Shown piece by piece: positions 47,561 to 60,300 of a stretch of 64,000 nt of DNA (position 1 is its first letter; every line of letters begins with the position of its first letter). Under the pieces are notes generated by a model, which was not told the DNA's origin, searched no databases, and saw only the letters and a program-made list of their open reading frames with translations. Where the stretch lies: NCBI RefSeq assembly GCF_037975245.1, contig NC_092568.1:18621001-18685000 (forward strand), given 5' to 3'. This DNA comes from Apostichopus japonicus (taxonomy: Eukaryota > Echinodermata > Holothuroidea > Aspidochirotida > Stichopodidae). A program made the position numbers and the translations under genes.

Positions 47561-48217
47561 ATAAAAAAAATAAAGAGATAAACTGTAGCTAAGGCCTACT
47601 GTACATCAATTTTATGATAGTACTTGGAAGATGTACTTAAATTACATCACAACATTTTACAATGTTCACTCTTTTAAAGAATAACTCCTCCTTCCTTGAG
47701 CAGATTGCTTTTTGGTGTGCATGGCCTAATTGAAATGAGAGATTAACCATTCAACATACAGTACTTTGTTCTTCAATCAATTAGGTGGATGTACATTACC
47801 TGGCTAGTTTCACAACCCCTTAAAATCACCTTCATAGATGTAGTTGAAAGTTCAATTGGAAACAAACAGTACCATATTGTTTGTACAATTGTCAAAAATG
47901 ATAAATGGTGTAGGAATTGAACAAATATTTCCTCATGTATCTTGTGTTAGGGAATGGTAGTGTATAGTAGTAGAGAGCTTAAATAAAGTTCTGATTTAAT
48001 CACTTATAAGTAACTAAGACGACAGTTTAACTTTAACTTTAATATCAGAAAGGATTCTTGCTCAATCACCTTCTGTCAAACTATTTGTAAACACTTGCAG
48101 GTAGGCCACTGTAGGTTTTATACTAAGTTTCATTTCCAAGTTTAATTATTTCTTATCACTGTATACAACTTTATTTTCTGCAGGAAAGTAGACTGTTACC
48201 TCAATTTGTGATTTCAG

Positions 48218-48355
48218 GGACTAGATTTAGTCAAGATGGAATTCGGAAGTAAGTTTGTCTATCTGCAAGGAGAAGACGACGATGCTGATGTGATAATGTT
48301 GGAAGAAGGATTGAAGAAAGCAAGCTTGGATGATCTGAAAAAGAATGATGAAGAT
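48218..48355 (+). CDS. cpRAS copy R, exon 2 (start codon, residues 1-40)
   Basis: Acceptor TTTCAG at 48212-48217, ATG 48236, donor GAT|GTAAGT at 48356. Acidic leader; phase 0 out. Confidence 0.88.
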
Positions 48356-51300
48356 GTAAGTGTAATTGCTGATGATCACGTGGGGATATTGATGATCTTT
48401 GATTATGAATTCTGTATTATTCATCTGTTTACAATAAAGATGCATCTGCTCTGTGTTCTAATTGTAAAGGGTACATGTTCTCCCTTCAATTTAGTACTCC
48501 GCCCCCTCACCAGAATTTGAGCCTCGGTTGTTAGCATGATGTAATGCTAACCTGCTAGCATTGCGCCACATCCTGTTTAGCATTGTGCAATGCTAACGAT
48601 TCTTACTGTGCCATGAGCGAGCTGTAGCATTGCGAAATATCTTGTTAGCATGATGCAATGCTAACAACTTTTATCAAGTAAAACATTTAGTAAAATAAGT
48701 AAAAGGAGTGGATATTTTGAACGCAATAATCATTCAGACAGAATTTACTTGAAGACCTCTGATTGTCACGATTTGCGTTTGTGAGCAACGTTGTAAATAC
48801 AATTTAATTTGTTTAGTTAGTATTGTAGAAAAAACCTATGCACTTATATTTTCTGGTTGTTTCGAGAAGCGGTGGAAATATATAATAATAGAAACTGCAG
48901 AAAACCCTGTCTATCTGTCGTCTCTTCTGGTGCTGTCTTTCCACATCATCCATCTGTCCTGAACAAACCTGAGACCCAGGCAACGTTCTATAATGCTTTT
49001 GACACAAATTGATTTAATTATAGATTTAATATTATATAAATGTAGTTACGTCAACTTGTAAATAATATCATGCATGCATACCCTGCAATGAGCATGGATA
49101 CAATAATTATTGGTAGTTAAATATCAAATTTTCAAGTATCATATTGGGCTAGCAATATAGTTCAGGCAGTTTAGTAATGACTGCTGGGAGGCAGGATTTT
49201 GGTTAGTTGAGGGATGCAAGAGAGAGGGCGTTAACGTGTTCCCATGAAGAAACATCAGTATGAGAGTCACCCTATGTAGAAGGACCGGATGAGAAGGCTG
49301 GACCCCAAGGAAAGAGCAGGGTTTGAAACAAAGATTTGAACCTGTTAGCTGCTTCAGCTGTATGTGTACAATTGGGGGGGGGGGGGGGGCAGGAGGTGGG
49401 CATTGGGACCTCTCTAGTTCAACAGAAACCTTCCTTTGGTTGAATTGAATTATTTATTTTCACATTTGCAAAGTTACAAATGCAACAAAAAGAGCGAGCA
49501 AGTCATTATAATTTCGATAGCAAAAATAAATACCAGCATCGGCAAAACTTCACATCGAATATTTTATAAACGTGGAGTTACTGTAAATTGTCAATAAAGA
49601 TACTCATCATTTTGGTTAAGCTACCTGAGGACAAAGAAATCAAAGAAAGGCACAAAGATAAACCAAACTCCCTGTTTCAACCCCACCCTCCCCCACCTGA
49701 CCCCCTCAAATATAAAATGGGTCTAGCATATAAATTATGAAGTAACCACTTAAAGTTCTTTAGGCTAGTACAATACACATAAGGAGTGTCTGGCTGTTGA
49801 AAGTTTCTGTAATTGTTGTTTTTTGTTGGTAACACCAGTAACAGTTTGATCATATAGCCTATTTTGATCTTGATTCTCTTTCTTTTTCTCTGGATAGGGA
49901 GATGTTTGCATGCTGGACATTTTGGACACGGCAGGGCAAGAGGAGTTTTCTACCATTCGGGAGCAGGTAGGATTATGTGCAGTACAATGTAAAGCAATTT
50001 TACACACATTCTGTTAACAAATTGGGCACTCTCAATCTACCTTGCCTAGAGTGAACTGGTAGTAAACCTCTTTAGCACTGGATGCCCTTAGCAATCAGTC
50101 CTTGGGTCCGGCACCACCGTTCGATTACACTTTTCACTTCTGCCTCCCAGAGGCTAATATCGGGTCACGCCAGACACGGTAGAGCGAGAACGATGTGACT
50201 GTGAGGAGACAGGTAAGCCTACAGCGGATCGTATGTGCCCGAAACACAAGTCTTGGCATTAAAAGTTATTCTGCCTTTGTAATCAAATAAAATTAGCAAC
50301 AACCAAAATAGTCATTCACCAAGATTTTTGGTTCATATTTCAGGAACCTCATACTTATATGCCAATTACTTTTGGAAATAGATATTTTATCGACAACAAA
50401 GACAGTCTGCCGATAAAAGATCTTTAACTTGTCTTTGACAGTATATGCGGTTAGGCCAAGCCTTTGTGATAGTTTACTCTATCGATGACAAGAATAGTTT
50501 TCAAGCAGCTCTAGACATTCACACTCTGGCCAAGAGGATTAAAGGAACCTCATTTTCAGCCGTAAGTTTTTCTCTTCTTTCCGATAAAAATACCGCTCTG
50601 TACGAGTAATGACATGTGCAGCAATGTGATTGGATGCAAGACATGTTTAGCTAAAGCTGTAGCATAGTGAGTGGACATGAGGTCTTTTATGAGTAATAGT
50701 CAAAATGGACACAAAATGGTGTCAGTGTGGCATTTCTTTATGAAAAAGTAAGTTATATCTTTGCCTGAGCACTTATGAATTAAAAACTTACATCTGATCG
50801 CCCTTCAAGTTTGTCATTTATGGTTAACTTAACAAACATATGGTATGCAGTGTATAGACATGTTTGATAAGTTATGTCCTGTGCGTTTATGGGGCGCATC
50901 GTTACATGATCATGGAATGGGGGAACTATCGAAACATTTAAGAAGAAATGAATTTCATGCTCAACATGTGTAGTTTGTGACATTAGATACACGTGCTGTA
51001 TACGAATGGTTCAAACTGCCTTTTCCCCCACGCCTTAGACCTTTTTTGTTTTAATAATCAGATACTCTGCGGGAATAAGTCAGATCTTGAGAGTGAACGT
51101 CAAGTACCAGCTGCCGATGGCGAGAAGGAGGCGAAAGCCAGAGACATGGCTTTCATGGAAACATCAGCAAAGACTGGAGAGAAAGTCACACTTGCTTTTG
51201 AAGAGCTCATCAGAAGAACGATCCGTACTGGCATCGAGTACAGGGTTGGTTTCAAGACGTTACTTAAATGTAGAAGCGGATTAAACGGCAGTCATCGTTA

Positions 51301-54300
51301 TGACTGAAATGTATCAAAACTCTTTGTCTTTTTACACAGTTACAGTACCATCTAGTGTACGACTCTGTATCGTGTAAACCATGCGGGGAATTGTTGAACA
51401 CATCTTACAATGTCCCGGTATATATGTTAACTGTTGTTTCTATGATCGCTGTACCAGGGCATCATGAAGCAGAAGCGGCGTCCATACCCCTGGGGAGGGG
51501 ATGGGGAAACCAGTACATGAACTTAAGTTTGAAACATGATGTTATCTCTCTTTTTGTGTGACTGTTTTCTCTGCATGCAGTCTGCATCGAATTTTTTTGC
51601 TCTTTACAGATTGCCATTTTGGGTTCTGGAGGTGTTGGTAAGTCCGCCATAGTGATTCGTCTCACCCAAGACACCTTCCTAAATGACTACGATCCAACCA
51701 TCGAAGAATCCTTCCGTACGACCATAACTGTGAAGGGGATACCAAAGGATAAAATTCAGCTCTCCGAAGATCAGCCGCCAAGAGGTATTATCTGACTTTG
51801 CTTCAAAAATCCGATAAATTGTGTAATATTCATAGTCGTCAAGTGATTTTGGACACAGATAGCAAGTAACGTAATTTTGCAGGTAGGTAATATAAGGTAT
51901 AGTGTGTCACAAGTTTGGGAAGTGCAATTAACCCTTTCCTATTTGTTTCTTATCGTTATTCCTTTAAAGCAGATACATGTATGTTGTAGAGGGTTATTGG
52001 CATTTACCTTGCGTTGGGATGGCTATCCAATTGTTAGGATACTTTTCCGATGCTTTTAATCAAAATTCACTGACCATAAAGGGGGATGGGTGGAATAGTG
52101 AGAGGGAAGCCAAGCATCCAATTGGTACTTATTAAATTTTCAGATTTCTCAATTGGGTGTTAGTATGAGAGGGAAACTAAAGTCAAAATTTTTAAAAGTT
52201 GATTTTTAAAACTGTCTCCTTCTAAAGTCCCTAGCAGGCGGCGATCCGCTAAAATTAAGTCACACAAAACAAGGAGAGCTGATGGCAATGTTATCCTTGT
52301 TTCTCTGGGAACTTTGGAGAATGACCCCAAGATAATGACGGGAGACGCTGTATCCTGTTGCAAGTGCCCCGCCATTTTATCTCACGTATCGACCATAACA
52401 CCATCATCCTCTGGAGATACTTCCACACAAACATGGATGTGGTGAGTATTATTTATGTAAAGAAAAAATGGTATTCATGCTATATATAACCTCTTGAAGA
52501 CCTATTTTGATCAACTTAGTCTTTGTGTTTTGCCTTCTATATTAATATTCCTGCGTGTGCTCCATTATTCAACATGTGCTATTCATCTATTTGTCTTTTC
52601 ATATCCTCCAATGGTCTTTTCTCTTGATTTTGCCATAGTTTTTTCTTCTTTGGGTAGTGTTGTCACCTTGTATTGTCTGGCTGCTTTTATGTATGTTGTC
52701 TGACTGTGTGATAATAATATCAATGCCAGGGAGCAAGCACACAAACATTCTGAGGAAATGATGCAAGTCGTTGGGCACTGGTATTGTCTACTTACAAGAA
52801 GTGAGCACTATGACGTAAGGTAGCATACTCCATACATATCAATAGCCTGTTGACTTACACTAAGGTTTTCGTCAAAGTAATACGGTTCTAAATCCTTGTA
52901 GAAGTTTTCATCAGGTCAAATGCTGTAAACTAGTTGCTGTGTACCTCAAGTTTCCATACCATGACTATTTAGAGTTTTAGCAAAGAGCCCAAAGTTGTTT
53001 TCACTTGTAAAACAAGCATCTCTACTCACCAGTTATCAGGTTTTCCATGCCACTCTATGAAGAGTGAACTGTTAACTGTAAAATTTGTCTCAATTTGCAC
53101 ATCTCTCAGTCGCTTCTATTTTGTGCATTTTGCCATCTAAGCCACAAAAACAAAAACAAGTCCTGTTATAAAAAAAGAAAGGAGAAAGATGTTTCCCTGT
53201 TTCTATTTGGCACTTTTCCTGAATGAGGACATGTGGGCAGATTGATATGGTATGCTCAGTGTGGAGTGTGCAACCTTAAAGGAGTACATGTGTATTGCAT
53301 TAATCTCCTTTGGTGGGGTTAGGAACCCTATTTTGTTTTTTGGTGAAGGTTCAAAAGTCATATCAGAGAGGAACAAAATTATAAAGAACATCTCAAGAAA
53401 GACCACAGTTTTGTTGGACCTTACGAGGTTCAGGTCTCCTCACATGACTGCTAGATTCATATATTGGTTTTGGTGGAGGTCAATCGACTGGATCAGGTCA
53501 TTATGCTTGAATATCAGCGAGAAACATACAAATTTTGAAAACAGCTTTTCACTTTCTTCCACCTTACTCTAAATATGGTCCCATGAATTGAAATCATTTT
53601 TGTCAGAAGAACCTCCACCCACCCCCCCCTCCCTTTTCTCTATATATCTTTGAGTTAATCGACCTCCCATATTATAATGGATGTGAAAATATATTCTTAC
53701 AAACAAAACATATTTCATGATTATTATTTTATTTTTTTCCAATTAAACCTTTGTTAAAATTTAATTCTGTTGTGCTGTATATGCGATTGCATGCCAACTA
53801 CAAATATTGTAAAGATGCAGCTCTACATTGTACTGTGAGATGCCATGCGATCCCCAGTGCGATTCCATTTAGAGTATATCACAATTTTACTCAGTGATTT
53901 CTTTGGTGTGCTTTGCAAAACTTTATCAATATCAATAACGTCTTTCCACTAAACAAGAAGCTAGCTACAGAACAGACAAGAAAACTGATAAATAACATAG
54001 AAAAAGTTGTACTGTTGTTGAGAATGTTCTGCGTTCACCTGATAAGCAATTGATTCATATAACCGTCGCTGAATGCTTTAGGGCCTGCGGCGCTAGTCTG
54101 ACCGAAAAACGAGAGAGTGAAAATATTAAATGTAAATTACTTTAAAATTATGGCAACTAAGCAACCTTAATGGTAATATAAAAATTTCTCAAAGGAAGGG
54201 TAGAGGAGTGGGGGGGGGGATACTTCTTGTCTGTAGACATCAACATCCGCTGCTGGATGGTCCCCGAGGGCATCAAGGCAAAAGTTGGGGGAACTTAGAT

Positions 54301-57300
54301 AATCATCTCTAATCTTTCTCAATGAGCAGCATAAAATTGATAGCTTGTTCCATGGTTGTTTTGCTTTTCTTTTCTTTCTTTTTTATTTCTGCAGCGATTT
54401 CTGTGACACCAAAAATGAGGTAGACGTTTCTGATGAGGAAGTAAGTGTGTGATTGTGTGTCAATCAGTCTATAAAGAGGTTCACAAAATTTCTAATTTTG
54501 CTCTTTGAAAAATCACACATACACACGCACACATGTTTGTATTACATTCCAACCGAGAACCCCATTGTATTTTCCATTGTTCAAATCCACTAACCTTAAC
54601 AATGCCACATACAATAGAATTCTTCCAAGGTGATTCTTTAGAAATCACAACCGCCCACATCACACAAATAAAACAGAATCACACCATGGAGTGACCTCAG
54701 GATATAAAACTCCTGTTCTAAGAGAGCTATCCAGCAAACCGTTTTACCTTGAAACAATCTAGTTTTCACATGTTTTGAAAAGTGACTATAAAATTTGTAC
54801 AAATTATATCTCCACTGGAATATATAAATGGTGAGGTAATTGAAGCTCCTCAGATACAGTATGTGTTAAAAGTATTAGTTGCTGTGCTTGAGCTGGTGTA
54901 CTTGACTAACTACTAGGTACCACAGATTTTTAATGTCAGTACGGTAGTGTGTGAAGACTTCTTGTGGTGCTTTGTTTAGACTAAAATCGTTTGGAAACTA
55001 CATGTAGGCGATATGTTAGTGTTCCTTTTTACAACAAACGTGAACAAAATCCTGGGGACTATAAATGGGCGATATGTTAGTGTTCGTTCTAACAACAAAC
55101 GTGAACAAAACCCTGGAGACTATAATTGGGCGATATGTTAGTGTTCCTTCTTACAACAAACGCAAAAATCCCTAGGGACTACATATGGGCGATATGTTAG
55201 TGTTCCTTCTAACAACAAACATAAACAAAACCCTGGAGTCTAAATGTGGGCGATATGTTAATGTTCCTTCATACAACATGCGTGAACAAAACCCTGGAGA
55301 CTATGTGTGGGCGATATGTTAGTTTTCCTTCTTACAACAAATGTGAACAAAACCCTGAACTGTTATCAAAATCAGTCTAAGAACAGGTTCAATATTTTAG
55401 ACAAAAATTTAAAATTTATGAGAATTAAGCAATGTCCAAGACGTTTTTACTGTCAGTGTCCAGACAGGCGTGGTGCATATGAACTGTGACTGCAAAAATG
55501 TCAGTTACTTTTTCATACTATAGCATGGCATATCTTATTAATAGCACACATATTTCCAATTTAAAATTGAAAACATGTATTTTCATTTTGTTGTTAATGT
55601 TGCAGATTCCAAAAGAATCTCAGGTCGACTTTTTGGTCGAAGCTTCCTCTGAACAAGAGACGGAGGTTACCCTGGAGACAGATAAACCTGTGTCACAGGC
55701 TGGCGTGGTGATTTACTGTATAGACGTCAGTTCATCAATGGGAATTAAGACCGCTCTGCCTAAGCTTCAAGGTATCACTAATGACACATCTTTGTAAATA
55801 GCAGAATGACAAAATGACATTTTCCAAACTTCATGATTGTACTTATAAATTGTTAATAATTATTAATATGATAAATAATTATGTTAGTTATTATTGTACC
55901 ACAAAGATATCTGCAATATGTTTTACTTCAGGTAAGGTTCCACATATTCGAATGTAGCGTGTGTGTGTGTGTGTCACCACGTCCTCGCAAGAATTCTATT
56001 GTAAAGGGGTATTATTAAGGTTACGGTAAGTGGATTTGAACAATGGCAAAAAACAATGGGGTCCTCTGTCTGAATGTAAACACAGCTGTGTGGGTGGGTG
56101 TGTGTGATATTGTCAGGTATGTGTTGGAGCTGTGTAAACTAAATACCGCTAGCTCTTTCTCTCCAACTGCTGCAAAATAGGAATGGAAAAATGAAAAAAA
56201 AACATTACCCACATCATATATATTGAAGCCAATCGTAAGAGATGATGCTCGCTTCAAAGTTAGTCCACCATTTTCATCATCCCAGAAATGTCGTTGAAAT
56301 GGCAGAGTAATGGAGCAATAATGTACTCATGCCTCCTCAAATAGCTCGTCTAAATCATTCATTCACATCAGATCGCTTTCACATTTCAGTGTCTCTTAAC
56401 GATTTACATTGATTTATAATTTGGGTACGTTTTGCTTGTTAGTACTTAAGATAATGCAATCTCCACTAATTAAAACGATAAGACAATCCTTGTTGTTCTC
56501 AAGTCGGACCAATTGCTTGCACGTTATGTACAATTATGAACGGCAGTGTGATAACTCATACAGTAGTAGTACAAGCAATTGGAAATGTCGTGTACATGTT
56601 ACAGCTGTGAAACCAAACTCAAGAGCTGATGCTTGTAATTTATAGTATTGTACATAGAATAGTCACTCTATCCAATACATTAAACAGCAAGATGTAGAAG
56701 CTGAACAGACCAAGCAGATTGTCTAGAGATATTTGTTGACTATGAAGGCAGAGATGCTGTATCTCTTGCAGCTTACAATAAACATGTAGCTAGTAGTAAG
56801 CCAAGAACCGTTGGAAAATGGTATCATACAAACGGTGTTAGTCCATGGCGTGCATTTCTGCAGTTTGATACTTAAAAAGGTCTGTGGTTTGAAGCTGTAT
56901 GATTCTTTGGATTAAAAATCATGTGAGATAGAAACTGGATAAAAATTGGGATGAATTTGGATACAAAAAAAAATAATATGAGAATCAAGAATAATGTGTT
57001 CCAGCTAATGCTTGATATTATGTACTTAAGCTGGTGAATGCATTTGATAAAACCTTGCATCAAAAGGTAAAGGAGTGTGACCATGTAATGTCAAGGAAAC
57101 ATTAGCTCCCATTTGGTTAGAGTTTCAAAATAATGTATCCTAGCTTCCTGGTTTTACAATTGTTTGTTATTAAAATGCTTTATCATTTTTCATCAGCTGA
57201 GTGGTTTGCCCTTCGAAGAGGAACCGTTGCGTCAGTGTCGAGACTGGATTGCATCAAGCAGGCAGTACAGAGGTATGGTTAATTTATGATCCCAGCAGAC

Positions 57301-60300
57301 CCAAGCCTATCTTTTTTAATTATTATGATCAGTGAAACAAAAATATATGTTTGACTTTTTTCTTTTTCTTTTTTTGTATATAATACATCTTCTCGGTCAA
57401 AAGCTAAATCCCTATTTCAGCTACTTGTAATAGGAATTTTAATTTTTTCATGATAACAGGATTTATGGCCAGTTGCCAGGCTTTTTGGTCTCAGGTAAGA
57501 AGACGCATTCAAATTGCCTTGTTCATAAGACGGGGACATGGGGGTGTGTGATAGCATTATTTTCTAAAAAGTTGTTCACATTTTGAGAATGGAAAGAGCA
57601 AAATCAGGACAATGAAATTTTCAATATATCTTCAATATATGTCCGACTTATTTCATACCTGGTATGGTGAAGTGAGTATATGTTCTGTGTAACAACAACT
57701 TTGACCTCATTAATATTCATGAGGTGGTGAGGCTTAAAGGGAAATAGTCAAAAACATCTTGTAAAACCGATATCTCATCAATCAAAGTAGGAACAATGTC
57801 ATACTTGGTAGATAGATGCCCCATGAGTGAAATTAGTAGAGGTTCACAGGTGTTTAAGTCTGAAAACCTTTGAACATGATAACTCCAAAATTATGCTACA
57901 ATAAATCTGTCAATTTTCCAATGGTATGATTTTCTTTTTGTGCAAAATTGTTTGATCAAATTCAGTTCAGTTAAGTTGTTTTGTGTAGGTGCTCTGCAAG
58001 TCTTTAACAGAAAATACAGTCATCCAGGAAAGGTCAAGGAAAGTTGATATGTAGTATTGCTTTATAGCAAACTCAAGTGGCCTTTATCCAGTTTCACCCT
58101 CTGAGCATCAAGGGGTCAACAGGTTATCTCAAAAGTGGCAAAATGGGCTCAAGGGGTCAAAAGGTTATCTCAATTGGTCTCAGATGTGCAATTTGTTTTG
58201 TGATTTATACCCCATGACCTGTGGACTATCAAAATATCTATAAAATTTCTTTACTGTAAAATCCCTACCATTGAATTGTCAACACCATAAGTGATTCCTG
58301 ATACCTTCCTTTATACTTTGCCACATTAGGCAACAGATGATGTATATTAACATGTATTGCCTACCACACTATTAATATGTTTAGACAAAGTAACCACAAA
58401 ACGTTTTCGTTTTCTGGGTTTTATATTTCCTTCAGGCAAATTGATTTCCATGAGATTGAGTCACCAGAGAAGAAGGCAGGACTTGTGTCCTTTGGGTCGG
58501 TTATTAAGTTTATGTGCGATAAAGATACCAAGGTTGAGTTTACAAGTGCTGCCAGTTACCTGGATAGGTTACTGACACTTGGAAAAAGTCTAGCCGTAAC
58601 TGAGACCATGAAACCACTGAGCGAAAACGCCGAGTAAGTTTAACGTGTTTATCAATCTATAATGATGTGAATGATAATTAAGATCACAAGCTCTTCCTCA
58701 AAGAGCCTAACTATGCAAATTTGGAGATTGTGACAATAAATGTTTGAAATATGATAAGTAACTTAATAATTTCCCATGATTCCGACTACTGGGTGTGTAC
58801 AGTATATTCCTGTAGTGCTGTGTCATGTCGACTGATGAACAAACATACTCTCCTGTATATTTGTAGAAAATAAACTAGAATGGGCTTTGCTCCTTAGATT
58901 CTCACCATGTTCATATAAACTAATTTGTCAAGACTTATATTTTGTCGAGTGTGTAGGTGGCACTTGCATACATCTACGTCTGTCTTTCATGACTTACTGT
59001 AGAAGGGTTTTTTCTTGATATTTTTTTAAAACTTTATTTATACTACACAAAACTGAAGTTACAGAAAAGGTAGAGCCCAATTTTGTTGGTTCTTTAAATG
59101 TTTGCCTGTTGTACATTGCAAACAAGTTTATTCTGTCTACATTAGTATGCAATGTAATGTTAAAAAACAAGCTCTCTGGAAGGAGCTTTAATTTCATTAA
59201 ATCAATGTAGCCAAAAAGAATTGGGCATGAAAGAGCTTTTCACAAAATAGGTTGTAGCAGACTATTAAGGAGCCAACCAGATCTTCTTGATTTATTTGTC
59301 AACCATGTAGGATGAAAATCCCAGTGCTGATTCAATATCAATAATTGAACGGTATCATGTGTATTATTTCATTGTTTAAAACAGTTGGTATTTCTGATGC
59401 TGATGTTTGGCTGCATCTCTTGGTAACAGAGCACTTGTGTGATGTGAAACTGATTGGTTATTATGAAGAAAACAAAGTGACAAATGAAGAAGATGTTTCA
59501 ATACATTGGTTATATGAAGGCCAACTGTATTTAGAAGAAGACAGATTCTTTCTGTATAGTGGAAAAAGCTGTGCATCCAAGTTACAGGATGTGCTTTTGT
59601 TAAGAAACTCTGTCGTCCTCCCCCCCCCCCACCCTCACCTCCAACCAGTTGATTACATTAGCAAACAGCATACTAGAGTAATGTATACTGCTTTCCTTGT
59701 TTGTAGTTGAGAACATAAGCAGTGATAATGTAACCATTTAGTTAGTAATACAGTCTGATATAATTACAAGACTTTTTTGTTATATAATAGCCTTTTGTGA
59801 AACTACAGACCTTTGACATTTAGCAAGTATATAAACTCAGAAACCATTATAACGTAACTGTGACAAAACATACGTGATAAATTCAGCACCTAACTATATA
59901 TTCTTTCCTCAGAGCTCTGCGAGGACAGATCTCTAACCTACGTCTTGCTGGCTCGACAGCACTGGGGCCTGCCTTGGCCATGTGTGTGGGTTTCTTGAGC
60001 AAGACTCCAGGCTCGGAGATAGTATTGTGTACAGATGGAGAGCCTAACCAAGGAATTGGAAGCTTGCCAGGAGATCCTGGATTTTATGATAAGGTCAGAA
60101 TCTGCCGTCATATATTTATTTCCAGACAGTGGTCAGTTTGTTGAATTTTCCATTGTCCATATGTACATAGCTTGAGAAGGGTGTACTTTGTTTGAAGTCC
60201 TTTCACCGTCACCTTCTGAATGGTAGCAATTGAAAAATGGGGTGCGATGGCTTGCTTTACACAGTATCCGATCTATTACAGCTTCTCACGTGCACCCGCC

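Larger units (their letters stand above)
46300..47945 (+). mobile_element. 5'-truncated non-LTR retrotransposon and following AT-rich tail, arm R only
   Basis: Arm L is continuous here (about 23325-23345), so this roughly 1.65 kb was inserted in intron 1 of copy R. It contains the RT C-terminal fragment at 46306-46734, an AATAAAG signal followed by a T tract near 47330-47353, and an AT microsatellite. Exact ends and target duplication are not resolved; two events are possible. Confidence 0.7.

Noticed and set aside
57461-57495. Possible 35 bp exon between ACAG and GTAAG
   Set aside because: It would break the frame between exons 10 and 11, which join perfectly through a split Arg codon. Its acceptor is not well conserved on arm L.
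59345-59710. ORF with a protein-like start (ISDADVWLHLLVTEH) between exons 11 and 12 of copy R
   Set aside because: The matching stretch of arm L (about 2320-2525) has a frameshift and stop. Exons 11 and 12 already join in phase and give a continuous VWA without it.
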